Part shown: positions 6,987-14,742 of the stretch, piece after piece
Numbering within the stretch: the first letter of the stretch is position 1
Layout: the number at the start of each line of letters is the position of its first letter
Source of the DNA: Streptosporangiaceae bacterium
Lineage (GTDB): Bacteria; Actinomycetota; Actinomycetes; Streptosporangiales; Streptosporangiaceae
Length of the DNA stretch: 44,655 nt
Direction of reading: 5' to 3'
NCBI GenBank assembly: GCA_025934635.1
Contig: JAICWX010000028.1
Location: 1-44,655 of the forward strand
Position numbers and translations under genes: made by a program
The notes under the pieces: model-generated
What the model saw: only the letters and a program-made list of their open reading frames with translations
Database searches by the model: none
What the model was told of the DNA's origin: nothing

Positions 6987-8594
6987 CGCCCCGCCCCTGC
7001 GTGCCTGCTCCGGCGGGAGAGCGTTCCCGCCGTCCTGGCTTCCGGCCCAGGTGCCTGCTACCGCGTCGAACACCGGCCCGGCCAGCGTGCCCAGCTCCGC
7101 CTTGACGACGCGCTCGGAATCGGTGCGGGGCAGGTCGCCGGCGGCCTGCCAGAACCGCGGCACCTTGAACGCGGCCAGCCGCTCGCGGGTGTACCGCGCG
7201 AGCTCGGCGGGCCCAATGGCGGCATCGCCGCTGGTGACGTAGTAGGCCTTGATCTCCTCGCCGCGAAGCTCGTCGGGAACGGCGGTGACGGCCGCCAGCC
7301 GGATCCCGGGGTGGGTCAGCAGCACCTCCTCGACCTCGCGGGCGGCCACGTTCTCGCCGCTGCGCCGGATCATGTCCTTGAGCCGCCCGGCGTAGTAGAC
7401 GCGGCCTTGCGCGTCCATCCGGCCCAGGTCGCCGGTGCGGAACCAGCCGTCCCGCATGACCCGGGCGGTCGCCTCCGGGTCACCGAAGTACCCGTCCATG
7501 ATCCCGGCCCCGGCCAGCACGATCTCACCCGTCTGGCCGGCCGGCACCGGCCGGCCGCCGGCGTCGGTGATCTGCACCTTCTTGTAGCCGACGGGGCGGC
7601 CCAGGCAGCCGGTGCCGACCAGCTCGTCGTGGTCGGCGTCGGTGACGTGCAGGTCGGCGCCGGTCTCGGTCATCCCGAAGGCCTCGTACCACGGCACCCC
7701 CCAGCGCTGCTCCAGCTCGGCGTGCAGCGCGAGCGGGATCGCCGAGCTCTGCACCACCCGGACCCGGTGGTCCCGGTCGGCCGGGTCGGGCGGCATCCGG
7801 AGCAGCAGGGCCGGCATCGCGCCCAGGCAGTAGAAGTACGTCACCCGGTGCTCGCGTACCTTGGCCCAGAACGATGACGGGTGGAATCCGTCCAGGATCA
7901 CCAGCTCCGCGCCGGCCATCAGCGCGGCGGCGACGTTCCACTGCGGGTCGACGTAGTTGAACGGCTGGGCGGTCAGCATCACGTCGCGCTCGCTGAGGTA
8001 CGGGAACTCGGCGACCATGCTCTCGCCGAGCAACGCCCAGTAACGGTGCGGCAGCACGCATCCCTTCGGGCGGCCGGTGGTGCCCGAGGTGAACTGGATG
8101 TTCGCCGTTCCGCCCGGGTCCGGGTCCGGGCCGCCGGAGCCCGGCGGCGTCCCGGCCCAGGCGGCGGCCGCGAGCTCCGCGGCCGGGATCGCCCGGCGCA
8201 GCGCCGGCAGGTCAGCCGGAAGCTGCCGCAGCAGCGGCCCGAACCGGTCCGCGGCGACGATGGCCGACGCCCGGCAGGCACGCAGCACGTGCCCGGCGTC
8301 CGCGGTCTGGTAACGGGTGTTGAGCGGGACGGCCGCCGCGCCCAGCCGGGCGAGGGCCAGCCAGGTCAGCGGGAACGCCGCCTCGTTCGGCAGGAGCAGC
8401 GCCACCCGGTCACCGGCCCGGACGCCCCGCTCGCGCAGGGCCTGCGCGTAGCCGGCCGTCAGCCGCTCCACCTCGGCGAACGTCAGCTGGTCGCCGGGAT
8501 CGAACCGCCAGGCCACCCGGTCCGGCCACTGCCGGGCGGCCGCGCGGACCGCCGCGGTGAGCGTGGCCGGACGGCTGGCCGCGTCAGCGTTCAT
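6963..8594 (-). CDS. Acyl-CoA ligase (AMP-binding; CaiC-like)
   Basis: A 543-residue member of the ANL adenylate-forming family: it activates a carboxylic acid as acyl-AMP and transfers it to CoA. The P-loop FTSGTTGRPKG is at residues 168-178, YEAFGMTETG is the A5 motif, WFRTGDLG is A7 and GRLKDMIRRSGENV is A8. At A10 the usual Lys of the PKTxxGK motif reads LPRTDSERVVK, so Arg occupies the position normally held by the catalytic Lys. The closest named relatives appear to be crotonobetaine/carnitine-CoA ligases. It is the last gene of the hutH-hydratase-ligase operon, overlapping the hydratase by 11 bases. An alkenoic acid such as urocanate is a possible substrate, but this is inference. Confidence 0.9.
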   Translation of the reverse strand: MNADAASRPATLTAAVRAAARQWPDRVAWRFDPGDQLTFAEVERLTAGYAQALRERGVRAGDRVALLLPNEAAFPLTWLALARLGAAAVPLNTRYQTADAGHVLRACRASAIVAADRFGPLLRQLPADLPALRRAIPAAELAAAAWAGTPPGSGGPDPDPGGTANIQFTSGTTGRPKGCVLPHRYWALLGESMVAEFPYLSERDVMLTAQPFNYVDPQWNVAAALMAGAELVILDGFHPSSFWAKVREHRVTYFYCLGAMPALLLRMPPDPADRDHRVRVVQSSAIPLALHAELEQRWGVPWYEAFGMTETGADLHVTDADHDELVGTGCLGRPVGYKKVQITDAGGRPVPAGQTGEIVLAGAGIMDGYFGDPEATARVMRDGWFRTGDLGRMDAQGRVYYAGRLKDMIRRSGENVAAREVEEVLLTHPGIRLAAVTAVPDELRGEEIKAYYVTSGDAAIGPAELARYTRERLAAFKVPRFWQAAGDLPRTDSERVVKAELGTLAGPVFDAVAGTWAGSQDGGNALPPEQARRGGAKRPPVRD

Positions 8595-9312
8595 CGGCCA
8601 CCGCCCGGGGGGCCACGGTCAGCACGGCGAAGTCGGTCTCGGCGGCCATCGCCTCCTCCAGCGCGCACTCCGCGCCCCGGTCCAGCGCCTGCTTGGCCAG
8701 GGCCAGCGCCAGCGCCGGCTGGTCCCGCAGCCGGGCCGCCAGCTCGGCCGCGGCCTGCTGGTGCTGGCCCGCCGCCGCGACCCGGTTCACCAGCCCCAGC
8801 TCGAGCGCGCGGGCCGCGCCGAACCGCTCGCCGAGCAGCAGCAGTTCCTTGGCCCGCACCGGGCCGACCAGCAGCGGCAGCAGCCGGGAGATGCCGCCGG
8901 TCACGCTCAGCCCCACCGACACCTCGGGGAACCCGAACTGCGCGTCTTCCGCCGCGACCACCAGGTCGCAGCCGAGCGCGAACTCGCAGCCGGCCCCCAG
9001 AGCGTACCCGTGCACGGCCGCGATGACCGGGCCGGGAAAACGCCGGATCGCCCTGGTCACCTCCTGGATACCGTCGACCCGCCGCCGGGTCTGCAGCACC
9101 GTCTCGGGCGGCACCGGCTCCTTCAGGTCGTGCCCGGAGCAGAACGCCCGGCCCCGGCCCGCCAGCACCACTGCCCTGGCCGCATCCGCTTCGGCCCGGC
9201 CCAGCGCCGCGACCAGGGCATCCGTCAGTTCCGGCACGACGGCATTCAGCCGGTGCGGGCGGTTCAGGAAGATCCGCGCCACGGACTGGTCAAGCTCGTA
9301 GTCAACAACCAT
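8584..9312 (-). CDS. Enoyl-CoA hydratase/isomerase family protein
   Basis: A 242-residue crotonase-fold protein that binds acyl-CoA and usually hydrates a 2-enoyl-CoA. Oxyanion-hole segments are AFCSGHDLKE near residue 57 and HGYALGAGCEFALGCD near 101. Both hydratase glutamates are present: Glu110 in GAGCEF and Glu130 in FGFPEVSVG. It lies 13 bases after hutH and overlaps the ligase start, so all three are expected on one transcript. It could be a hydratase, or a hydratase-lyase of the feruloyl-CoA type; the sequence does not decide. Confidence 0.9.
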   Translation of the reverse strand: MVVDYELDQSVARIFLNRPHRLNAVVPELTDALVAALGRAEADAARAVVLAGRGRAFCSGHDLKEPVPPETVLQTRRRVDGIQEVTRAIRRFPGPVIAAVHGYALGAGCEFALGCDLVVAAEDAQFGFPEVSVGLSVTGGISRLLPLLVGPVRAKELLLLGERFGAARALELGLVNRVAAAGQHQQAAAELAARLRDQPALALALAKQALDRGAECALEEAMAAETDFAVLTVAPRAVADER

Positions 9313-9325
9313 CTCTGCTCCGTCC

Positions 9326-10864
9326 TCAGGCGAGCGGCCCGGTGACGGATTCGGCCGCCCGCACGGCGTCGCCGCTGGTGACGAACTGCACGGTCGCCTC
9401 GATCTCGGGGGCCAGGAAGCGATCGGGCCCGGGGCCGGGAACGGTGCCCCGCAGGGCCGCGATGACAGCCCCGGTAGCGGGAGAGGGGGCGAGCGGCGCG
9501 CGCATCTCGATACCGCGCGCGGCCGTCAGGAGCTCGATCGCGAGCACCCGGCTCAGCCCGTCGACCCCGCGCCGCAGCTTGCGGGCCGCGTGCCAGCCCA
9601 TCGAGACGTGATCTTCCTGCATCGCCGAGCTGGGGATGGAATCGACGCTGGCCGGGACGGCGAGCCGCTTGAGTTCGGACACGATGGCGGCCTGGGCATA
9701 CTGGGCGATCATGTGCCCGGAGTCCACGCCCGGGTCGTCGGCCAGGAACGCGTTCAGGCCGGCGTTGCGGGATTTGTCCAGGAAGCGGTCGGTGCGCCGT
9801 TCGGACATGCTGGCCAGGTCGGCGGTCACGATGGCGAGGAAGTCCAGGACGTAGCCGACCGGGGCGCCGTGGAAGTTCCCGTTGGACTCCACCCGGCCGT
9901 CGTCCGTGACCACCGGGTTGTCGATGGCCGAGGCCAGCTCGCGGGCGGCCACGGTGGCGGCGTGCGTGACGGTGTCCCGGGCGGCGCCGGCCACCTGCGG
10001 CGCGCACCGCAGCGAGTACGCGTCCTGCACCCGGGTGCACTCCGGGCCGCGGTGGCTGGCCATGATGCCGCTGCCGGCCAGCAGCGCCCGCAGGTTGGCC
10101 GCCGACGCGGCCTGGCCCGGGTGCGGCCGCAGGTCCTGCAGGTCGGCCGCGAAGGCCGCGTCCGTGCCGAGCAGCCCCTCCACGCTCATCGCGGCCGTGA
10201 TGTCGGCGACCGTCAGCAGGGCCCGCAGGTCGGCAATGGCCATCACCAGCATCCCGAGCATGCCGTCGGTGCCGTTGATCAGGGCCAGCCCCTCCTTCTC
10301 GGTCAGCACGACGGGGACGATGCCGGCCTGCGCCATCGCCTCGGCGGCCGGGCGCAGCTGACCCGCCGCGTCGCGGACCGGGCCCTCGCCCATCAGCGCC
10401 AGGGCGCAGTGCGCCAGCGGCGCCAGGTCCCCGGAGCAGCCCAGGCTGCCGTACTCATGCACGACCGGCGTGATCCCGGCGTCGATCATGGCCGCGTAAG
10501 CCGTGGCCATCTCGACGCGCACCCCGGTATGGCCGGTCGCCATGGTCGCCAGCCGCAGCAGCATCAGCCCGCGGACGACCTCGCGCTCCACCTCCGGGCC
10601 GGACCCGGCCGCATGGCTGCGGATCAGGCTGACCTGCAGCTGCCTGCGCCGGTCGGACGGGATGAACCGGGTCGCCAGCGCGCCGAACCCGGTGGAGATC
10701 CCGTAGTGCGGCTCGGAGTCGCCGGCCAGCGACTCGATGACCTCCCGGCCGTGCCGGATCCGCTCGAGCGCCCCGGCGGCCAGCCGGACTCCGGCGCCGT
10801 GCCGCGCCACCGCGACGACCGCCTCGGGCGACAGGGTCCCCGCACCGACCTCAAAGCTCTCCAT
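9326..10864 (-). CDS. hutH: Histidine ammonia-lyase
   Basis: A 512-residue aromatic amino acid ammonia-lyase that converts L-histidine to urocanate and ammonia using the self-formed MIO cofactor. The MIO tripeptide is Cys143-Ser144-Gly145 in GSLGCSGDLAPL (Ala-Ser-Gly in many bacteria; Cys is, from memory, the actinobacterial form). The catalytic Tyr is Tyr54 in HYGISTGFG. The selectivity pair is Ser83-His84 in SLIRSHAAG, which fits histidine rather than Phe or Tyr. PASVDSIPSSAMQEDHVSMG supplies the conserved C-terminal active-site Glu. I chose ATG 10864 because the only upstream in-frame codon is a poor TTG and this start gives the normal family length. No hutU, hutI or hutG is in the window; a hydratase and an acyl-CoA ligase follow directly. 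Confidence 0.93.
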   Translation of the reverse strand: MESFEVGAGTLSPEAVVAVARHGAGVRLAAGALERIRHGREVIESLAGDSEPHYGISTGFGALATRFIPSDRRRQLQVSLIRSHAAGSGPEVEREVVRGLMLLRLATMATGHTGVRVEMATAYAAMIDAGITPVVHEYGSLGCSGDLAPLAHCALALMGEGPVRDAAGQLRPAAEAMAQAGIVPVVLTEKEGLALINGTDGMLGMLVMAIADLRALLTVADITAAMSVEGLLGTDAAFAADLQDLRPHPGQAASAANLRALLAGSGIMASHRGPECTRVQDAYSLRCAPQVAGAARDTVTHAATVAARELASAIDNPVVTDDGRVESNGNFHGAPVGYVLDFLAIVTADLASMSERRTDRFLDKSRNAGLNAFLADDPGVDSGHMIAQYAQAAIVSELKRLAVPASVDSIPSSAMQEDHVSMGWHAARKLRRGVDGLSRVLAIELLTAARGIEMRAPLAPSPATGAVIAALRGTVPGPGPDRFLAPEIEATVQFVTSGDAVRAAESVTGPLA

Positions 10865-11150
10865 GTCCCCATCCGTTCCGCGAGATCGCAACTGTACGGG
10901 CCATCATGCCGTGCTGACCTGCGGCCGGAATCATCAGAGCGTGTCCTTCCGATCGTGAAACTGGCCTCAGCGTCCCGCCAGCACGGCAGGAAGGCCCTCA
11001 ACGTCATACCCGAAACCTCACCCGTCCCCCGTGCACCAATCCGATTCGGTGGTGGTGGCGTCCTACCCGATAGAGAGGGTAGAACGTCACGTTCATTGAA
11101 TTTCAGAGCGGCCGGGAGGACGTTCCCGGGACACGCGTCCTAGTCCCCGG
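10865..11150. other. Intergenic region between hutH and the marR remnant
   Basis: This stretch of 286 bases contains no credible gene. Near the marR end, AGGACG (11117-11122) and CGTCCT (11136-11141) form an inverted repeat around CCCGGG, a possible regulator site. The hutH promoter must lie here, but I cannot place it convincingly. Confidence 0.5.
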
Positions 11151-11510
11151 GTGTTCGCCGGGCCGGCCCCACCCGGCCGACTTTACTTGGACGTCCTACT
11201 GCTGTCCTTCACCCGGCGCGGCAGCTTGCCGATGGCCCGGGCCGGGGCCCTGCTCCAGGTCCACCCGACCAGCATCACCAACGCGGTGCAAAGGCTCGAG
11301 AAAGCCGGGCTGGTCCGGCGCGAACCGCATCCCGGCGACGGCCGCGCTGCCCTCATCCAGGTCACGGCCGAGGGCCGCGAGCTGGCCGCCGAGGCCACCA
11401 AGCACCTCAACGCGGACCTGTTCACCCAGCCCGGCCTGCCCGATCACCAGCTCCAGGCGCTGTTCTCAGTCCTCCGCGAACTGCGCCGCGACGCCGGCGA
11501 CTTCGCCTGA
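11151..11510 (+). pseudogene. MarR-family regulator lacking its N-terminus
   Basis: The 119-residue frame begins abruptly inside a MarR domain: LYLDVLLLSFTRRGSLPMAR corresponds to helix 2, LLQVHPTSITNAVQRLEKAG is the recognition region, and LVRREPHPGDGRAALIQVT is the wing. The first helix and about 40 residues that normally form the dimer interface are missing, and no upstream frame supplies them. A GTG at 11151 gives the listed start but has no ribosome site. It may therefore be a decayed regulator; a short functional protein cannot be excluded. A 14-helix C-terminal tail (LQALFSVLRELRRDAGD) is intact. Confidence 0.6.
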
Positions 11511-11515
11511 CCCCT

Positions 11516-11935
11516 CTAGAGCTTCCAGGGATCGATGAGCTCGATACCTGTCTCCTCGAAGTCAGCCGTGTTGCGGGTGGCCAGTATGGCACCTAGGTCC
11601 CGGCAGATGGCCGCGATCTGGGCGTCGGCGATGCCGATAGGCCGGCCGGCCCGCTCGCGGCCGGTGACGATGTCCGCGTACCGCACAGCGGCGCGCTCGT
11701 CGAAGGGGAGGACGCGGCCGTGGAAGTCTTCAGTCAGGAGGCCGCGGATCACCACGGCCAGTTCCCGTTTACGGTGGCCGTCAGGAAGCCTCGCGATCCC
11801 GTATCGCAGCTCGGCGGCCGTGACCGCCGTCGTAGCCACGTCGGAGACTTCAAGAGAATCAAGCCAGGACAGCACTCCTGGATCGGGTACCTGGCGGGCC
11901 GGTTCGGAGATGACGTTGGTATCGAGGATGATCAC
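11516..11935 (-). CDS. vapC: PIN-domain RNase toxin, VapC/FitB family
   Basis: A 139-residue PIN nuclease. The acidic metal-binding residues are present: Asp5 in ILDTNVISEP, Glu42 in TAAELRYGI, Asp104 in PIGIADAQIAA and Asp125 in RNTADFEETG. VapC toxins cleave tRNA or rRNA when the antitoxin is lost. The start overlaps the antitoxin stop by four bases (ATGA), the standard arrangement. The sequence style, with EPAR and RNTADFE, is that of the FitB branch, whose members associate with FitA-type antitoxins. Confidence 0.92.
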   Translation of the reverse strand: MIILDTNVISEPARQVPDPGVLSWLDSLEVSDVATTAVTAAELRYGIARLPDGHRKRELAVVIRGLLTEDFHGRVLPFDERAAVRYADIVTGRERAGRPIGIADAQIAAICRDLGAILATRNTADFEETGIELIDPWKL

Positions 11936-12177
11936 AGATCAAACTCCGCCGCACGTGGCAGTTCACTGCTGCGGTCGGGAAGCTCCAGGTCGCCTTCCAG
12001 TCCCTGGAAGCGGGACCGGATCCGGCTGCCGAGGCCACGTTCGCCAGCGCCGGGCGTTAGCCGCTCCTGGAGAATGGCCCGGACCTCGGCTTCCATGGAC
12101 CGGCCATGCCGCGCAGCCTCGACCCGCAGCCGCGCATGCGTCACCGGATCAAGTCCTCGGATGGTCAGCGTCGCCAT
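11932..12177 (-). CDS. vapB: FitA-like ribbon-helix-helix antitoxin (VapB type)
   Basis: An 81-residue antitoxin. The N-terminal ribbon-helix-helix is MATLTIRGLDPVTHARLRVE followed by AARHGRSMEAEVRAILQERL, which is typical of FitA/Arc-type proteins that bind DNA as dimers. The C-terminal tail, with acidic and hydrophobic residues (LELPDRSSELPRAAEFDL), should wrap the toxin active site. ATG 12177 has a GAGAGG ribosome site. The protein probably represses its own operon at the palindrome just upstream. Confidence 0.92.
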   Translation of the reverse strand: MATLTIRGLDPVTHARLRVEAARHGRSMEAEVRAILQERLTPGAGERGLGSRIRSRFQGLEGDLELPDRSSELPRAAEFDL

Positions 12178-12204
12178 TGCGCACCTCTCACTACTCAATG
12201 ACTT

Positions 12205-12236
12205 CAATGCTAGCAATGCTGCTAGTGCAAGCGCAA
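12205..12236 (-). promoter_or_regulatory. vapBC promoter with palindromic operator
   Basis: CAATGCTAGCAATG (12205-12218) is a near-perfect palindrome around GCTAGC. On the minus strand a -10-like TAGCAT (12207-12212) lies inside it, and TTGCGC (12231-12236) is an 18-base-spaced -35. Binding of the antitoxin or toxin-antitoxin complex here would block transcription. Additional CAATG repeats flank it. Confidence 0.5.
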
Positions 12237-12352
12237 TATCGTCTAGCGTCAGCGCATACCTGCGATGCCCCGGCGCCCGGCAGCCTTGCAGGAGCGCCGC
12301 TTCTCGGTGACGGCGACGAAGTAATCAAACTGGTGAAGCTCCACCGCAATTG

Positions 12353-12407
12353 CGACATCGAAGCTCCATCAATGTCGTTAACCATCGCCCGTCAGCCATC
12401 AATGCCG
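12353..12407. repeat. Dispersed 25-bp palindromic repeat (locus C)
   Basis: One full copy at 12353-12377 has the left arm CGACATCGAAG, centre CTC and right arm CATCAATGTCG (arms pair at 9/11). A detached right arm CATCAATGCCG follows at 12397-12407, and a related core GAAGCTCCA precedes at 12335. This sits in the gap of about 400 bases between vapB and the radical SAM gene, where I see no supported gene. Confidence 0.65.
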
Positions 12408-12619
12408 TAAGCCGCGCCGCCCGGAACGCGGCCGGCCGGGGCCGGTCGCGTCCCGGGCGCACCACAGGCACCATTTCGACCGGGCGCCCTGGTCCTCACC
12501 CAGAAGAGCCACACCCAAGCGCCGTCAAGCCCGCGCCAAACCGGAAGTTAAGGCCGCCCCGGACATGATGGCAACCGGACGCTGCGCTGCCAGGCGGACT
12601 CGCGGAGGGAGAGGGCCTG

Positions 12620-13489
12620 ATGAAAGCCCTGATGTTGTCCGGTGCCACCGGCCTCGGTGCGCTGCGGTACGTCGAGGCGGAGACGTCCCGGCTGTGCAAC
12701 CGGACCTGCTCGTGGTGTCCCAACGGGCACTCCACCGCCCGCCGCGAGCAGCAGCTCATGCCGTGGCCGCTGTTCACGAAGGTGATCGCCGAGCTCGGCG
12801 ACGCCGGGTACGCGGGGTTCCTCGCGCTGCACAATTTCAACGAGCCGCTGGCCAACCCCCGCCTGCACACCGAACTCGCGCACATCCGCGCGGCCGCCCC
12901 GGCCGCCCGGCCGGCCATCTACACCAACGGCGACCTGCTCAACGGCGACATGCTGGACCGCATGCTCACCGCCGGAGTCAAGTACGTGCGCGTCACCCGG
13001 TACCCGCACCGGTCCGACGTGGCCCCGGACTTCGGGCCGCTGCGCCGGTGGATGCGCAACGCCGGCCTGTCCGGCCGTTACGACTGGCAGTTCGGCCCGG
13101 TCCGGCAGGGGCTGGCGGCCCGCTGGGAGGACCGGCAGGCCGGGGTCCTGGTGGAGCTCATCCGCCCGTCGGTGGCCACCTACAACGACCGCGGCGGCAC
13201 CGCCCTGGTGCCCGTCGAGCTCTCCTCGCGGACGAAGCCCTGCCGCATGACGGCGACGTCGCTGAGCATCGACTACCGCGGGCTGGTGAAGATGTGCCCC
13301 AACGTCATCCCCGACTCCAGCGCCGCGCACGAGCAGTACGTCGTCGGCAGCGTCGCCCGGGCCTCGCTCGCCGAGCTGTGGGATCACCCGCGGATGCAGG
13401 ACTGGCGGATCCGCCACGGCGCCGCCGACTGGTCTGCCTCGGCCGCCTGCCGCAACTGCGTGCAGGCGCTCCCGGAGACCCGCCGGTAA
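12620..13489 (+). CDS. Radical SAM/SPASM-type protein
   Basis: A 289-residue radical SAM enzyme. The SAM-binding 4Fe-4S motif is CxxxCxxC: Cys26, Cys30 and Cys33 in RLCNRTCSWCPNG. NFNEPL near residue 92 corresponds to the SAM amino-group strand, and IYTNGDLL near 110 is typical of SPASM-type enzymes. Four further Cys (208, 226, 277, 280) can hold an auxiliary 4Fe-4S cluster, fewer than the seven of a full SPASM domain. ATG 12620 follows a GGAGGGAGAGGG site. Family members modify ribosomal peptides, proteins or small molecules; no obvious precursor peptide lies beside it, so the substrate is open. It converges on the nickel transporter with a five-base gap. Confidence 0.85.
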   Translation: MKALMLSGATGLGALRYVEAETSRLCNRTCSWCPNGHSTARREQQLMPWPLFTKVIAELGDAGYAGFLALHNFNEPLANPRLHTELAHIRAAAPAARPAIYTNGDLLNGDMLDRMLTAGVKYVRVTRYPHRSDVAPDFGPLRRWMRNAGLSGRYDWQFGPVRQGLAARWEDRQAGVLVELIRPSVATYNDRGGTALVPVELSSRTKPCRMTATSLSIDYRGLVKMCPNVIPDSSAAHEQYVVGSVARASLAELWDHPRMQDWRIRHGAADWSASAACRNCVQALPETRR

Positions 13490-13494
13490 AGCGC

Positions 13495-14607
13495 TCAGTC
13501 CCCGTCGCCGGCGGTGACGGTGTGGGCTTCCCACTTCTGCTCGACGCGGCCGAAGCGCCAGATGGCCAGCGCCACCACCCAGGTCACGACGAACACGCCG
13601 ACGACGACGAACCCGGCCTTGTTGATGTTGAAGCCGTCCATGAAGGTCCAGAACCCGCCGCCCAGCTTGTACTGGCTGCCGATCAGGCCGAGGATCTCGA
13701 CCGTCCCGATGAACACCGCGACGAACACCGACAGGCCGGTAATCGTGATGTTGTAGTAGACCTTGCGCACCGGCTTGGCGAACGCCCAGTCGTAGGCGAA
13801 GTTCATGAAGCAGCCGTCGGCCGTATCGAACAGGCACATGCCCGCGGCGAACAGGATCGGCAGCGACAAGATCGCGTAGAACGGCAGCCCGGACACCACC
13901 GCCGTGCCCGCCAGGACCAGCAGCGCGACCTCGGTGGCGGTGTCGAAGCCCAGGCCGAACAAGATCCCGAGCGGGTACATCTTCCACGGCGTGTCGATCC
14001 GGCGGCCCAGCGGGCCGAGGAACCGGTTCATCAGGCCCCGCTTGTTGAGCTGCTCCTCGAGCTCGGCGTCGCTGTACTGGCCGGTGCGCATCTCCCGGAA
14101 CACCCGCACGATGCCGACCAGGATGATGATGTTCAGGATCGCGATGAGGTACAAGAACGTGCCGGAGACCGTGGTGCCGACGATGCCGGTGATGTTGTGC
14201 AGCCCCGAGTTCCCGTTCTTGACCTGCTCGTCCAGGGCGCGGATGCCGAAGTTCAGCAAGATCGCCATGATGAACACGACGCTGGAGTGGCCCAGGGAGA
14301 AGAAGAACCCGACCGACAGCGGCCGCTTGCCCTCGCCGACCAGCTTGCGGGTGGTGTTGTCGATCGCCGCGATGTGGTCGGCGTCGAACGCGTGCCGCAT
14401 CCCGAGGGTGTAGGCCAGCGTCCCGGTCCCGAACCCGAACACCATCGTGCCGGTCATCCGGTAATGGCCGCCCACCGCGGCCGCCAGCATCAGGAAACCC
14501 GCCACGTGCAGGACCACGATGAACGCCACCATCGCGCCCACCCGCGTCCACTCCGACGGGCTCAGCCCGTCACGGACCCGCGTCAGCCGCGCCGTCAGAC
14601 TGACCAC
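13495..14607 (-). CDS. NiCoT-family nickel/cobalt permease
   Basis: A 370-residue membrane protein with about eight helices. The family signature in helix II is His72-x4-Asp77-His78 in RHAFDADHIAAIDN; GFFFSLGHSSVV near residue 100 and LGFDTATEVALL near 220 are the second and third signatures. HoxN/NixA/NicT-type permeases import Ni2+ (sometimes Co2+) with high affinity. Nickel rather than cobalt is favoured because a textbook Nur box lies in the promoter. The start is GTG 14607 with a GGAAGGGGG site. Cobalt uptake for the nearby cobalamin genes remains an alternative. Confidence 0.92.
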   Translation of the reverse strand: MVSLTARLTRVRDGLSPSEWTRVGAMVAFIVVLHVAGFLMLAAAVGGHYRMTGTMVFGFGTGTLAYTLGMRHAFDADHIAAIDNTTRKLVGEGKRPLSVGFFFSLGHSSVVFIMAILLNFGIRALDEQVKNGNSGLHNITGIVGTTVSGTFLYLIAILNIIILVGIVRVFREMRTGQYSDAELEEQLNKRGLMNRFLGPLGRRIDTPWKMYPLGILFGLGFDTATEVALLVLAGTAVVSGLPFYAILSLPILFAAGMCLFDTADGCFMNFAYDWAFAKPVRKVYYNITITGLSVFVAVFIGTVEILGLIGSQYKLGGGFWTFMDGFNINKAGFVVVGVFVVTWVVALAIWRFGRVEQKWEAHTVTAGDGD

Positions 14608-14655
14608 CAGCGCCCCCTTCCCCGGACGTGCTCGTCAGGGCCAGGTTAAAGCTAC

Positions 14656-14672
14656 TTGCAACAGAGTTGCAA
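14656..14672. promoter_or_regulatory. Nur box (nickel-responsive Fur-family operator)
   Basis: TTGCAA (14656-14661) and TTGCAA (14667-14672), five bases apart, match the Streptomyces coelicolor Nur consensus TTGCAA-N5-TTGCAA; the whole is also a perfect palindrome TTGCAAC-AGA-GTTGCAA. It lies 49 bases upstream of the NiCoT start and directly abuts a TAGCTT -10-like hexamer on the minus strand. Nickel-loaded Nur would repress the transporter. Confidence 0.8.
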
Positions 14673-14742
14673 TAGCGTCCATTACGCAGGTGATGCCGGG
14701 GCGGCTGACGGCTCGCGATCCGCCGGGGATAGCGTGGGACCT

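Noticed and set aside
9326..10864. Ergothionase or tyrosine/phenylalanine ammonia-lyase identity for the hutH product
   Set aside because: The Ser-His selectivity pair and the QEDHVSMG segment fit histidine ammonia-lyase, as does the length of 512 residues.
12350..12568. 72-codon plus-strand frame before the radical SAM gene as a RiPP precursor
   Set aside because: It begins inside the palindromic repeat, is Arg/Pro-rich throughout, and has no leader/core pattern or ribosome site.
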